DNA of 64,000 nucleotides from assembly GCA_037893245.1 (NCBI GenBank), contig JBAIAA010000433.1, forward strand, positions 434,001 through 498,000. Reading direction: 5' to 3'. The DNA comes from Crossaster papposus (lineage: Eukaryota > Echinodermata > Asteroidea > Velatida > Solasteridae). The position numbers and the translations under genes were made by a program. This document shows, piece by piece, positions 43,213-53,498 of this stretch. The notes under the pieces were generated by a model that was given only the letters and a program-made list of their open reading frames with translations, was not told the origin of the DNA and made no database searches. How positions within the stretch are numbered: position 1 is the stretch's first letter; every line of letters starts with the position of its first letter.

Positions 43213-43707
43213 TTAGCCAATACACAGGTCGTCCATCTCTTCTATGGCCAGATCGATCGCTGATAACTTTGTCTTTAGGCTCTCCCACTCCGATACGGTG
43301 AGGTTAATCCCTCGCCCGGGGACCAATGGAAAACCTTTTGTTTTTACCATGACGTAATCCCGTATCTTTACGTAAGGCACATCACGAAACTTTTCGATCA
43401 CCACGTGACGAGTGTCCGTCAACTTTATTTTTACGCTGGACGTGAAATGTTGATTCGAGAGCTTTGCCGCTTTCGATGGCTTTGATGGAGCCGACATCCT
43501 GCTTCCTAGCAACACCATTTTTCTAGATTCCTCGTTATCTTTAATCAAGGTTGCTTTTTTCATGTCCATAGGTACTTGAGCGATTGGAATCTTTTCCATT
43601 TCTTTACGAAAATCAGAGACCGCATTAAGACCGCCTGCCGAATCCCAGCTATAGTCCGGTCTATATGATGGCAATGCGTTACTTTTCGGAGACCAACTTG
43701 AAGCCAT
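43213..43707 (-). CDS. PC4-like single-stranded DNA-binding domain protein
   Basis: An intact frame of 164 codons starting MASSWSPKSNALP. Residues about 105-150 (VVIEKFRDVPYVKIRDYV, then PGRGINLTVSEWESLK) match the pattern of the PC4/p15 transcription coactivator domain: beta strands, then LTxxxWxxL helix. Such domains bind single-stranded DNA and help transcription or replication. The N-terminal 80 residues are polar without clear motif. It sits in line with the Polinton genes and 134 bases upstream of the spliced gene. A role in element replication or transcription is inference. Confidence 0.6.
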   Translation of the reverse strand: MASSWSPKSNALPSYRPDYSWDSAGGLNAVSDFRKEMEKIPIAQVPMDMKKATLIKDNEESRKMVLLGSRMSAPSKPSKAAKLSNQHFTSSVKIKLTDTRHVVIEKFRDVPYVKIRDYVMVKTKGFPLVPGRGINLTVSEWESLKTKLSAIDLAIEEMDDLCIG

Positions 43708-43982
43708 TTCTACTTCTGTTCGTGATTATTCGTAACTACATTGTATCCCCGTTTACGAAGCTCTTTTATTCAGTTTTTGTTTGTGTTTTTTTTTTGGGGG
43801 GGATGGGATATTACACAATATTGCTAAATGCCAAAGTTTAAAATAGACCGTGACATCATCACTAAAAATAGATCAAGGTTAAATAATTTTTTATTTTTTT
43901 AAAATGGTTTTTCTCTCTCTTATTAACTATAATGGTTGACTTTTTAACCACCGATTCAAATTAACCTTGATTACTCTGGGTA

Positions 43983-46216
43983 CTAAAATTCATACGCGAT
44001 GTGCGTTATGTTGCATCGCTGACACCCCATTATGATCTTTTCGATCGTGGCATTTTTATAATGACGATGTTTCCATTGAATAAGTGCCCCAAAACACTGG
44101 CCCCACGGAATATATACATGTTCCTGCTTTCGTTTATAAACATCTGCTTCTGACAGACCGAGCCAAAAAACGAGTCTTTCCCACGGCTGACGTTCCAATC
44201 CATTCCACGTGCATTCCCGTATCGTGGTGAAGAGATTCTCTAATGAAAAACCCTGGTTTGATCGGACAGTGCGTACTCAACTTCATGCTAAGGAAGCTGC
44301 AATCAGGTCCGGTGATGCTTCAGCCATCAAAAAGGCCAAATACGACCTTCGTAATGCAATCAGCGATGCGAAGCTAAGGTACCGCAACAAACTTGAGGAT
44401 GGTATCTCTGTCACTAACTCCAGGGAACTGTGGAGAGGTTTTAATAAAATGACTGGATATAAACCGAAGTCAAGACGAGTACCCGAGGACGATATAACAC
44501 TTCCAGATCGACTAAATGACTTCTATACGCGCTTTGATCGTCCAAAGGAATATTTACCAGAAATTTACGAAACATTACCTCCGCCATTTGAGGTCACGCT
44601 TGAAGACACCCGTCGTGTACTAGGACAGCTAAAAGTCAATAAGGCACCAATTATTCAACTGGTCATTGAAAACTTGCCATGTGCCAAATATATTTAAGAG
44701 ATCGATTATAATCCCAGTGCCTAAACGTTCGCCAGTTACTTGCCTCAATGATTACCGCCCTATAGCTTTAACTTCAATTGTTATGAAATGCATGTAGACT
44801 CTAGTTAGAAACTACATCCAATCACAGCTGTCACCCAAACTGGACCCGTTCCAGTTTGCTTATAAGAAAAATAGATCAGTTGATGATGCAGTCTCATGGG
44901 CTATATTTAAAGCATCGCAATTCCTCGACAAGAATATTCCTAATTACTGCAGATTTGTATTTGTGGATTATAGTTCAGCTTTTAACACCATATCACCTTT
45001 TAAATTGTACGATAAACTGATATATTTGGGTCTTAATTCTTCTATTTGTCAGTGGATTTTAGATTTTTTATTGGATCGTTCACAAATTGTAAAGATAGGG
45101 CAACATTTTTCTAAGTCACGTGTCCTGAATACTGGAGCCCCACAAGGATGTATTGTATCACCTATGTTGTATTCATTGTTCACGCATGACTGCGCAATAA
45201 ACTCGGATAATAATGTTATGGTTAAATATGCGGATGATACTACACTGGGTGGACTTATTATCAAAGACGAATCCTCATATCGCGATGAAGTCAGCCATTT
45301 AGTTCAATGGTGTCACGACAATGGCTTAGAGTTGAATGTCGACTAGACCAAGGAGATAGTTGTAGACTTCAGAAGAAGTCCGGATGACATTCAGCCACTC
45401 ATTATCAATGGATCTGAAGTCGAAATTGTTGACTCTTTAAATTTTTAGGAGTACATATATCAAACGATCTAAAATGGGTGACCCATGTTGATTCCATTGT
45501 TAGGAAAGCTCAGCAACGTCTGTTTTGTCTTAGAAGATTGAGGAGTTTTCGTGTCAGCCAGGATCTGTTGGTGAAGTTTTATCGGGCAGTGGTTGAGAGT
45601 GTTTTGACTTTTTCAATTGCTGTCTGGTACGGGAGCACCACGGTGGATGACCGGAAACGCCTCAGTCGTGTAGTTAACACTGCAAGTGCTATCATTGGTT
45701 GTGAGTTACCCACATTAGATATACTTTATAAGTCACGTGTCCTAAAAAAATCTAGGTCAATTATTTTAGACGAATTTCATCCTGCAAATCATTTATTTGA
45801 ATTGATGAGAACAGGAAAGCGGTACAGATCAATCCGAGCTCATTCAAATCGAACCTTGAACAGTTTTTATCCAGGAGCAGTACGTCTACTGAATGATGAT
45901 CAAGTGTAATTTTAATTTTATAATATTAATCTAATGTTATTGTAATTTTAATCTGTTTAAGTGCTTTTATTTGTTATACTAAGATTAATTGTAATGCTCG
46001 CAAGACCACAGTGAATTTCAATGTATCTTTATATACAAATGACAATAAATAAATATTCTATTCTATTCTATGATCGCTTTCTTTTGACAGATTAGACGCG
46101 AGTTCATTTAGCTGCGACTCTGATATTTCCATAGCCAGATGATTTAATCGATTGTCCGTTTGAACCAATTTGACCAATGGAGGCGTTTCCGACCGCTTGC
46201 GTTTTCTAATAGACAT
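43983..46216 (-). pseudogene. Death-domain protein gene, split by a LINE insertion
   Basis: The N-terminal part (46216 to about 46074) reads MSIRKRKRSETPP and ends in ISESQLNELASNLSKE, like helix 1 of a death domain. The LINE 44209-46073 follows. The frame resumes at about 44215 and carries PWERLVFWLGLSEADV, QCFGALIQWKHRH and KNATIEKIIMGCQ, which are helices 2-6 of a death domain. The stop is at 43983. Death domains build apoptosis and innate-signalling complexes. The basic N-terminus could be a nuclear signal. The gene follows the orientation of the Polinton and may be its rightmost gene, but the element end is not defined, so it could be host sequence next to it. The insertion breaks it. 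Confidence 0.65.
44209..46073 (+). mobile_element. CR1/L2-like LINE, 5'-truncated and decayed, TTCTA tail
   Basis: On the + strand, three separate open pieces belong to a non-LTR reverse transcriptase. 44209-44697 has KPWFDRTVRTQLHAKEAAIR, typical of the region before RT in CR1/L2-type elements. 44963-45346 has DYSSAFNTI, GAPQGCIVSP and the catalytic YADDTT. 45478-45909 is the region after RT. Stops and frameshifts separate them (for example TAG at 45344). The endonuclease domain is missing. The 3' end has AATAAATAAA followed by TTCTATTCTATTCTA at about 46057-46072. It interrupts the death-domain gene. A target duplication was not clear. Confidence 0.82.
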
Positions 46217-46269
46217 TCTAAATATAATATTTCTTTCAGCTTTAAAATATTTCAACACATTTATTTATC

Positions 46270-46777
46270 ATAGACATCTACAAACTATTTTCCTACATTT
46301 TCTACGCGAAATACTTCAATCGATTCCGACCCCAACTATCTGCACCATCAAACACTTCCCGGATGTACACTCGCAGTTTATTTGACCAAGTAATAAGTCT
46401 CGTCTTATTCGCTTCCAACACATACAGGGTAGTCGTTAATACCACACTTCCCGTATGTACTTCTAGGATGTATACACTAAGGATTATAAACCACCCCACC
46501 GATTGCGCAGTAGTGCACCGCACTGACAATAAATTCATAACTAAGGTCAAACTGTGCCAGAAATTGTTATAGTTATAAGACATCTATAAACTATTACTTC
46601 CTATACACAAAATACTTCAATCGGCTCCGACATCCACAATCTGCACCATCAACACTTCCCGGATGTACCCCCCGTATGTACACTAAGGATTATAAACCAC
46701 CCCCACTGATTGCGCGGTATTGCACCGTGACTCGCAATTAATTCATAACTAAGGTCAAACTGTGCCAGAAATATTTA
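46270..46777. repeat. Tandem duplication of a segment with TTCCCGGATGTAC motif
   Basis: A segment running from CATCTACAAACTATT through ATACTTCAATCGATTCCGAC, ACTTCCCGGATGTAC, AAGGATTATAAACCACC to AGGTCAAACTGTGCCAG (about 46275-46562) recurs shortened at about 46580-46772. The second copy lacks about 90 bases in the middle. It lies next to the right side of the Polinton remnant. Both copies end in the word that seeds the following array. Confidence 0.65.
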
Positions 46778-47095
46778 TAGTTGTCCCATACATTATACAG
46801 TATTTCCTGTACAACGGGTCAAACTGTACTCAATTTTATAACCCTGTATTATCATCCTATTATTATTATTATTCATTTCCATACCAAAAGGTTAAACTGT
46901 ACTCTATTTTTTAACCCTATAACATCATCCTCTATTCATTTTCATACCAAAAAGGTCAAACTGTACTCAATTTTTAATCCTACACTATTACATATTCATA
47001 TCATAATTATACATATTCATATCATAATTATACATATTCATATGACCTTTATCATATTTCTCCAAAGGTCAAACTGTACCAGGAAGTCCTCCTAC
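46778..47095. repeat. Degenerate tandem array around AGGTCAAACTGTACT
   Basis: GGTCAAACTGTACTC or a close form occurs near 46819, 46889, 46950 and 47066, each followed by a TTTT-AACCCTA-type stretch and ATTCAT words. The spacing is about 65-115 bases. It continues the motif from the duplication at 46270-46777. TACATATTCATATCATAAT is itself repeated near 46990-47045. No coding content. Confidence 0.55.
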
Positions 47096-48071
47096 ACTAC
47101 TTACGTCGGCTCCAGTCCTTGCTAAACTGCATGAATAAAGCCTTAACAGTCAGTCCGCAGTGCACGCGATAATGAGGTCAAATCCCGAAGTTTCTTTGCA
47201 CGGCCTACGTCACGAATCGGCCGCGAGATTTGCACGCGTTTTTGCGGGAGTTCGACCGATCTCATGAAACGAACTACACGTTCTAAAAGAAGCAGTGGGC
47301 TTCAAAGATGGCGTGGTAAGTAGACGGTGCACGTTTTTCCGAGTCGAATGATATAAAATTTGTCAAGTTTTAGAAGGTTTTGTGCTGTTTTTTTTTACTT
47401 GTAAGTCGAGGTATGATTTTGTAGACGGTTTGAGTTGTGATTTTATTTGCCGCGCCCTGACCCAGCTAGAAAATACTAGAGAAAAAGACCACTGCAAATC
47501 GACGGAAAAAGCGATGATCTTTCGTATGGTACAAAGTTTAGCTTGTGGCGACATCGAGTTTTGTTTTTTGAGCCACTTATTCCGAGCGAGATTTCGCTTT
47601 TTCGGCGGATTTTAAAGGGGGTTTCCACATTTGCGCATGCGCTATGCATATGTACATGTACGTGTACGTTTACACATGTACATATGTATGCCCCATACAT
47701 AATTTTTAAAAATTAATAATACATTTCATCATGAAAAAAATATTATTTGTCTGGAGTGGAAATGTAAATTTTGTGTCTTATTGTTCAGCCTTCAGATTTA
47801 TTGGCTAGTTATGGCCATTTTTGTAGATTAAGCGGGCACATTTAACGATTTATGAACATGCACAAGTACATGATCATGCATGCAAAATTTGAAAGACAGT
47901 TTGGTTATACTAAGTATTAATTAATATAAATTTATACACCATGTAGGCCTAGGCCTTCATGTATTTATGAAACAGGCAGACGTGACAAATTTTTGTGTAC
48001 ATGATTTATTTAAAGGTTAGGCCAATGCACTTACATGTACCTTCCTTTTTTTCTGTTATTGTTTCATACAT

Positions 48072-48405
48072 GCAGGTCATGCCGTCCACCACCATGGCCT
48101 ATTCCACCACGGCCACCAACACCAAGTTTTAAGCCCACTCGTGCAGTAAAGGCACTTATTATTGGAGATTCTTTGAGCAAATTTTTGGCCAAGAATGTCT
48201 CGTCACCATTGGTTGAGGTCGAAGTGATCACTCGTCGCGCAGCGACAATATCCAGTCTGAGACAACTTCAAAGATGCTCCCGATATTGTTGCCGTCCATG
48301 TTGGGACCGATTACCTCCCTTTGGGATTTTTGCACAGCGACATTCGACAGTTTCGTGACCTGATTGCTGCATTGCATGACGTTTTTCCAACATCGAAGTT
48401 GGCAG
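48072..48405 (+). pseudogene. SGNH/GDSL hydrolase-like exon fragment, frameshifted
   Basis: After a good 3' splice site (CATACATGCAG) at about 48076 the reading frame contains VKALIIGDSLSKFLAKN, whose GDS is the block-I nucleophile motif of SGNH hydrolases. The frame shifts near 48270. It then continues as AVHVGTDYLPLGF and LIAALHDVFPTSKLAVS, the pattern of the following strands with a G-T-D in place of the usual G-x-N-D block. It ends close to a possible donor. It is probably one exon of a host or element gene carried by the TTAA element. It cannot be active as it stands. Confidence 0.5.
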
Positions 48406-48510
48406 TCAGTGTTTTGTTTTGTTTTTTAAGTTTAGGGTGCTGCAGTATTTGATGTTTGTCAATCTACATGAACTTGCCAATACATTTGCTCATTTTGATA
48501 TTTTAAAGGT

Positions 48511-49170
48511 AGGATACACCATTGGTAATTGCTTGAATTATCATTAATGGGTGGATTTGGGGGGTGGTATTTCATAGTAAATATCGTTTAACTGACCTGT
48601 CCGAAGTTTTACAATCATGGATGCCAAGAAAAGCACGAAAAACAGCGTCTGTTTTGAACCGGCGTTGGGCAGTTATTCTTATGTTATCTTTGTTTTTTTC
48701 GCGTCCGGCGATCGCGAATTTTTCTTCATAAAATTCTATTTTTCGAAATAATTACAGGATATCTAGCGCAATCATTTTGTTACGCAATGCACTTTCTTGC
48801 AATTAAACCTTTCCAAAAATCTACAACTGAACTTCTATCGATGGTGCCTTACACGATGCAAGTATTATTTTTTACTTTTATTATGCCAATTAATACATCA
48901 TACGTGTAAATCTTTATATTTTTATGGTAAATGTCACGTTTAATTTAAACTACCTCAATGTTGATGTGTTTTATGCAGTTTTTCAGCTTGCATAACATAA
49001 ACAGAGTAAATAAAACATGTTTAAGTTTCATGTATTCAGCGTCTGTTTGGAATGTTGCTGTTAGTTACTTTTTTGTTACTAGGGAAAGTATCGGAAAATA
49101 ATTTCAATCACAAACTACCCTCCATTGCACAGTTCTAGCCACCCAGTAAATCAAGTAATGGTGTATCATT
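48511..49170. repeat. MITE-like element with ATACACCATT ends
   Basis: The left end reads AGGATACACCATTGGTAATT, followed by GCTTGAATTATCATT. The right end reads TCAAGTAATGGTGTATCATT, complementary with a gap of several bases. The interior is AT-rich and non-coding. It lies inside the TTAA element 47147-49987. Confidence 0.45.
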
Positions 49171-49300
49171 TTCAATTAAATTCAATTCAAGAAAATTTAT
49201 TTCCATTTATCGCAAAATGAAAAAAAACAAATCTGTGAAAATTTATCATTTTCAATTTAATTCAATTCAAGAACATTTATTTCCATTTATACAAAATCAT
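49164..49300. repeat. Tandem duplication, unit about 88 bases
   Basis: The segment TATCATTTTCAATTAAATTC followed by AATTCAAGAAAATTTATTTCC recurs about 88 bases later with few changes (near 49163 and 49250). It is AT-rich and non-coding. Confidence 0.6.
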
Positions 49301-49991
49301 TCTGTTAATATGAATTGAAAAGCTCCATGTCAAAACTAATATTGTAACATTTTATTTGGATTGAAACCAACAAGAATATTGGAACGAAACTTATTGTACC
49401 ATATAGCATAAAGCACAACAAAATCTGTGTCCGAAATCTGGGCCGCGCCGGCTTGTTTACAAGTACATCCGGGTATGTGCAATACTCGCCATCCACCAAT
49501 CACAAGCCTAGAAATCCATGTGCAAAGATGGCGGTTGTACCGTTTCAGTCTGCCGGTAGTTTGTAGCGAAAACCTTGCGCCCTGACCCAGCTAGACAAAA
49601 TTGTGAGTATAAAGGTACATTTTCATGTAGAATATGAAGTAACCTGTTTGTCTAGTGAAAATTTGGGCTGTGGGCACACACAAAAAAGAGAGATTTTAAC
49701 GTATTTTCTATCGCGATTATTTTCTTTTTTGAACCAAAATTCGTCCCAAAATTTCTCATTTTAATCGATACAAAATCTTATTCAAACTTCAACAGTTTGA
49801 AAGATATACTCTTCATCTGTGATTTTATATCAACAAAGTGATCATACATGCCAAAAAAGCCGAGTATTTTCCCACTTTCCACAGGCTATTCCAGCTCATT
49901 AAATATGCAAGGCGAGGTCACGCACGGGAATTTATGAATACGTTGCAAAGAAAAGGAAGCACTTTCGCGCGCACTGCGGACTGACTGTTAA

Positions 49992-50628
49992 ACTAAGATA
50001 AAGCTGGGGTTTGGAAAACGGTTGATAGCTGGCCAAACGTGTCTCCTTTCCGATGATGACGTTTCAAGAGTTCTTCATCGGCCAATCACATTTTTCTAGT
50101 GCCATTCGCGCGCCTTCCGAGTCGGAGTGATGTACATGAAGATCTAGAAACTTAATCTCGCGTTGGAGAATCATCAAATACTTTTTTTTTCGGACGAAAG
50201 GCATTTTAAAATTTAACCATGTGGTATACACAAATATCTTTTCAATAAAATATATAAAACAGGAAAATTTGCTAGATTTCTGACTTGCACTTTGACGCGT
50301 TTTGTTGAAAATTACGGGGGCAGCAACCCCACAATAAATATTATTTTCTCCGATAGGCAACTCACAACATGTGATTTCGAATATACCTTATGTAATCAAT
50401 TATTTGTTGAATTACAAAAGTAGAAAAGTTTCCAGTAATATAGTATTAACAATCTGACAAATACTCAACGCATGGTCACAGTTTTTCAAATTTCATAGAG
50501 CTAGAGGTCAGTGTTCTGGATCGTACAGTTGGTACAGTACATGTAAATGTACATGTAAATGTACCAACTACACGCGCGCGCAAGCGAGTTATGTTCGTTG
50601 CATGCCGCACGCACGCGCGCGCCCCGGC
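49992..50628. other. Intergenic, short simple repeats only
   Basis: No gene is supported. An imperfect repeat of GTACATGTAAAT occurs at about 50533-50566, and GC-alternating CACGCGCGCGC tracts lie near 50570-50620. A frame of 98 codons on the - strand (50064-50360) has no recognisable feature. Confidence 0.45.
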
Positions 50629-51565
50629 CAGGGGCCGTATTCACAAAACTTAAACTTAGGAGAATACTTAAGTCAGACCTAAATCTAAGCACCCTGCTAA
50701 CTTAAGTGCCGCGCTTAATTTAGTATTCACAAAAGATCTAAGCAACCCACTTATCTTAGTGCTCCACTTAACTTAAGTGTTTAAAGCAGTCACTGTTGCT
50801 CATGCGCAAATCATGTTCGTCATAAACGTTCCTACGCAACCAAAATGTTATCTATCTGCGCGGTTTACCATGCGCGCGTGCACACGCACGCAGCTAGCGA
50901 CGCAGTTTTCGAACCCAAGTTAGTGCACCAAAATAGTCTGCGTCACGCGCGCGTTAAACGAGTTCGTCATGCACGTTTTATATGTTTTAACACAGAATAG
51001 TAGTGAAATGTTCATTTTATTTACTCTCGAGTGTGAAACAAATTGTGATGGTGATTTATCCGCATTCTTTCAAACATGCTGGAAGGTAAGATAGTTCTTT
51101 TGCATTTTATAGTCGGCAGTCACGTGTATTGCATGTCATTGGTTAACGTTAACGTAACATGTCACCAATCGCAATCTTTCCGCCCGCCTAAAATTTAACA
51201 AATCGATCGAAAAAAATCGTTAGAATGTTAACGAACTACAATCTAGACCTGTCATACATTAACTTCAGATTGGCTTCCTTTTACAATAATTCGATAGTGT
51301 CGAGCTTTCCCATAGCCCCTAGAATATCAAATTTTGTGCCCAAAATGCACAAACCGAAGGACAGAAAAAAAGCCGCCATGACACCTAAGCGCCCCGCTTA
51401 AACGAGTTAAGACTAGTCAGACCACACTTAGATTTAAGACTCAAAAATAAGTGGGGTACTTAGCAAAAATGTTTTGTGAATACCGCTAAGTCATTCAGAT
51501 TTGTCTAAGTCGGGTATTTAAGTGGGGTGCTTATTTCTTTTGGACTTAAGTCGTTTTGTGAATAC

Positions 51566-51853
51566 TGTAACGTTTGTGCCGGTTGGCCGGTAGAGGGCGC
51601 TGAAGCGATTCCACGGTGGTGGGATCGCCCTGGTGGCTCCTGCTGGTGCGCCCCGGAAACCCGCCTTTGGATCGCGCGTACGCCGAACCAGTTCTGACCA
51701 GTTCTAGAGTCCGCGTTGTTGTGTGAGCTTCGGGTTAGTGTTTAGAGGCAAGAGTCCACAATAAACGGCAGGTATATCACGGTATTCGAAGAACACTGGT
51801 GTCAAGATTCCTTCTTGTGTGTTGCGTCGACCCCTGGACAAATTCACGGTACA
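51566..51853 (+). repeat. 5' LTR of the short LTR element
   Basis: 288 bp, TG to CA. AATAAA at 51760-51765 could be the polyadenylation signal. Differences from the 3' LTR include GCTGAAGCG against GCTGGAGCG and CACGGTACA against CACGTTACA. Confidence 0.88.
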
Positions 51854-52504
51854 TTGGTGGCAGCGGTCGGCATACAAGAGGAGAACAACAGGAAACCAGG
51901 TGAAGTTGTTCATGTTTTCGCGGGGCCATGATGGTGTGGCGGCCGACTCGCCCTGCGGCGGCGGGGAGGCAGCGGGCTGGAGTGCGGGCCCGCAGAGCGG
52001 GGCCCAGTTTGGAGAGGAGCCGGTGCATTCCGTGCATCACACCGGGGGAGTTGGAGGCCTTCTTTAGGGATGTTATGAGGTCCTGGGAGTCTGGTTGTTT
52101 CCTGGGGAAGGAATTGGGGACGGATAGCGGGGAATTTCGGGACATGCGCCAAGTGCTGGGGGTCGTCGGTGCGTCCACTCCAATTCGGAGAGAGGGCGCC
52201 CTTCCCCATATTTTGTCCGGGGCCGCTACCGGATCTGACGGGGAGCCGCCCCATGCTGTAGACGGCGGCGCAGCAGACGTCTTGCTCCACACGGGGCGAT
52301 TTCGAGCTGTGCCCTTGAATGCAGTGGGGGCGGGGCCTCGTCGGGACATTCCCTGGATCTTCTACAGGAATTATACCGAGTCCGGGGGGCCCCGGCCCAT
52401 GCTGTGAACGGCGGCACGGCAGACGTTTCGTTCCGCTCGGGGCGATTCCGAGTCTGGTCCGTCGGCGCAGTAGGGGCGGGGCCTGACCCGGACGCCCACG
52501 CTCC
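51854..52504 (+). other. GC-rich internal region of the short LTR element, no recognisable protein
   Basis: After the primer site a frame of 159 codons (51928-52407) is open and includes CIPCITPGELEAFFRDVMRS, which might be a relic of a Gag, but I cannot link it to a known family. Frames on the other strand are also open because of GC content. I treat it as uncertain. Confidence 0.4.
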
Positions 52505-52875
52505 CTAAGCCAGTCGCAGTCGGAGGTGCCAGTCACGGTCAGTCACAGTCACAGTCGCAAGAATCAGTCGCAGTCGCAAGAGGCAGTCACAGTCGCGGCC
52601 ACAGGAGCCAGTCGCAGTCGCAGGAGCAAGTCGCAGTCGCAGGAGCCAGGCGCAGTCGCAGTCGCAGGAACCACAGTCGCAGTCGCAAGAGCCAGTCGCA
52701 GTCGCAGGCACCAGATACAGGAGCCAGTCGCAGTCGCAGGAGCCAGTCGCTGTCGCGGAAGCCAGCCGCAGTCGCAGTCGCAGGAACCACAGTCGCAGTC
52801 GCAAGAGCCAGCCGCAGTCGAAGGCACCAGTCGCAGTCAGAGGAGCCAGTCGCAGTCACAGTCGCAGTCAAGTCT
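52505..52875. repeat. Minisatellite of CAGTCGCAGTCGCAGGAGC-type units
   Basis: The block is made of CAGTCGCAG and AGGAGC/AAGAGC/CAGGAACC words in units of mostly 18-24 bases. It opens long Ser/Gln/Arg or Cys/Asp frames on both strands that have no coding meaning. Confidence 0.85.
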
Positions 52876-52886
52876 TAACATTAGAG

Positions 52887-53039
52887 GGGTGTGCCGGGGC
52901 CAGGGGTGTGCCGGGGCCAGGGGTGTGCCGGGGCCAGGGGTGTGCCGGGGCCAGGGGTGTGCCGGGGCCAGGGGTGTGCCGGGGCCAGGGGTGTGCCGGT
53001 GCCAGGGGTGTGCCGGGGCCAGGGGTGTGCCGGGGCCAG
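52887..53039. repeat. 17-bp minisatellite GGGTGTGCCGGGGCCAG, nine copies
   Basis: Nine units of 17 bases in direct order with a single visible change (GGTGCC in the seventh). A short array of TTGTTGTAATGTAAA (15 bases, about three and a half copies, 53056-53115) follows. Confidence 0.93.
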
Positions 53040-53210
53040 GGGCTTACCCCAAAAATTGTTGTAATGTAAATTGTTGTAATGTAAATTGTTGTAATGTAAA
53101 TTGTTGTATAATTTTTGGCGTTGTGCGCTTTCCGGTGCGGGTCTTCCGGGTGTGCGGCGGCAGAGCCCACCGTCTTGTTTGGGGGCAAACAAGGTCTTCG
53201 TGGGGGGCTG

Positions 53211-53498
53211 TGTAACGTTTGTGCCGGTTGGCCGGTAGAGGGCGCTGGAGCGATTCCACGGTGGTGGGATCGCCCTGGTGGCTCCTGCTGGTGCGCCCCG
53301 GAAACCCGCCTTTGGATCGCGCGTACGCCGAACCAGTTCTGACCAGTTCTAGAGTCTGCGTTGTTGTGTGAGCTTCGGGTTAGTGTTTAGAGGCAAGAGT
53401 CCGCAATAAACGGCAGGTATATCACGGTATTCGAAGAACACTGGTGTCAAGATTCCTTCTTGTGTGTTGCGTCGACCCCTGGACAAATTCACGTTACA
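53211..53498 (+). repeat. 3' LTR of the short LTR element
   Basis: 288 bp, almost identical to the copy at 51566. The terminal CA is followed directly by the ATAC duplication and the rest of the MITE end (GGCCCC). Confidence 0.88.

Larger units (their letters stand above)
29888..46258 (-). mobile_element. Polinton (Maverick/adintovirus-like) remnant, interrupted by several later insertions
   Basis: On the - strand, from right to left, lie a death-domain gene, a PC4-like gene, a spliced gene, a Polinton-type integrase with chromodomain, a minor capsid protein, a basic core protein, the major capsid protein and an adenovirus-like cysteine protease. Protease, capsid and integrase together define Polintons. 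DNA polymerase B and packaging ATPase are absent, so at least the left part is lost. The capsid and integrase genes carry frameshifts, so the copy is not functional. Insertions inside it are the foldback element 31372-38840 (with Gypsy-2 inside), the LINE 44209-46073 and the MITE at 29638-29908. Element ends were not defined; the repetitive block 46270-47100 may be related to its right terminus. Confidence 0.8.
47143..49991. mobile_element. DNA transposon-like element with CAGTCAGTCCGCAGTGC ends and TTAA duplication
   Basis: TTAA at 47143-47146 is followed by CAGTCAGTCCGCAGTGC, and the right end is the complement GCACTGCGGACTGACTG followed by TTAA (49988-49991). Similarity between the ends continues inward with gaps (CGCGA, then TTTCTTTGCA). 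TTAA duplication is known for piggyBac and Kolobok groups. The element of 2,841 bp has no transposase I can recognise. It carries an SGNH-like exon fragment and a nested MITE. Confidence 0.65.

Noticed and set aside
50064..50360. 98-codon frame on the - strand
   Set aside because: No motif, no neighbour context, ordinary length for chance in this sequence.
52505..53215. Ser/Gln-rich and Cys/Asp-rich frames of 87-229 codons
   Set aside because: Products of minisatellite arrays in the short LTR element.
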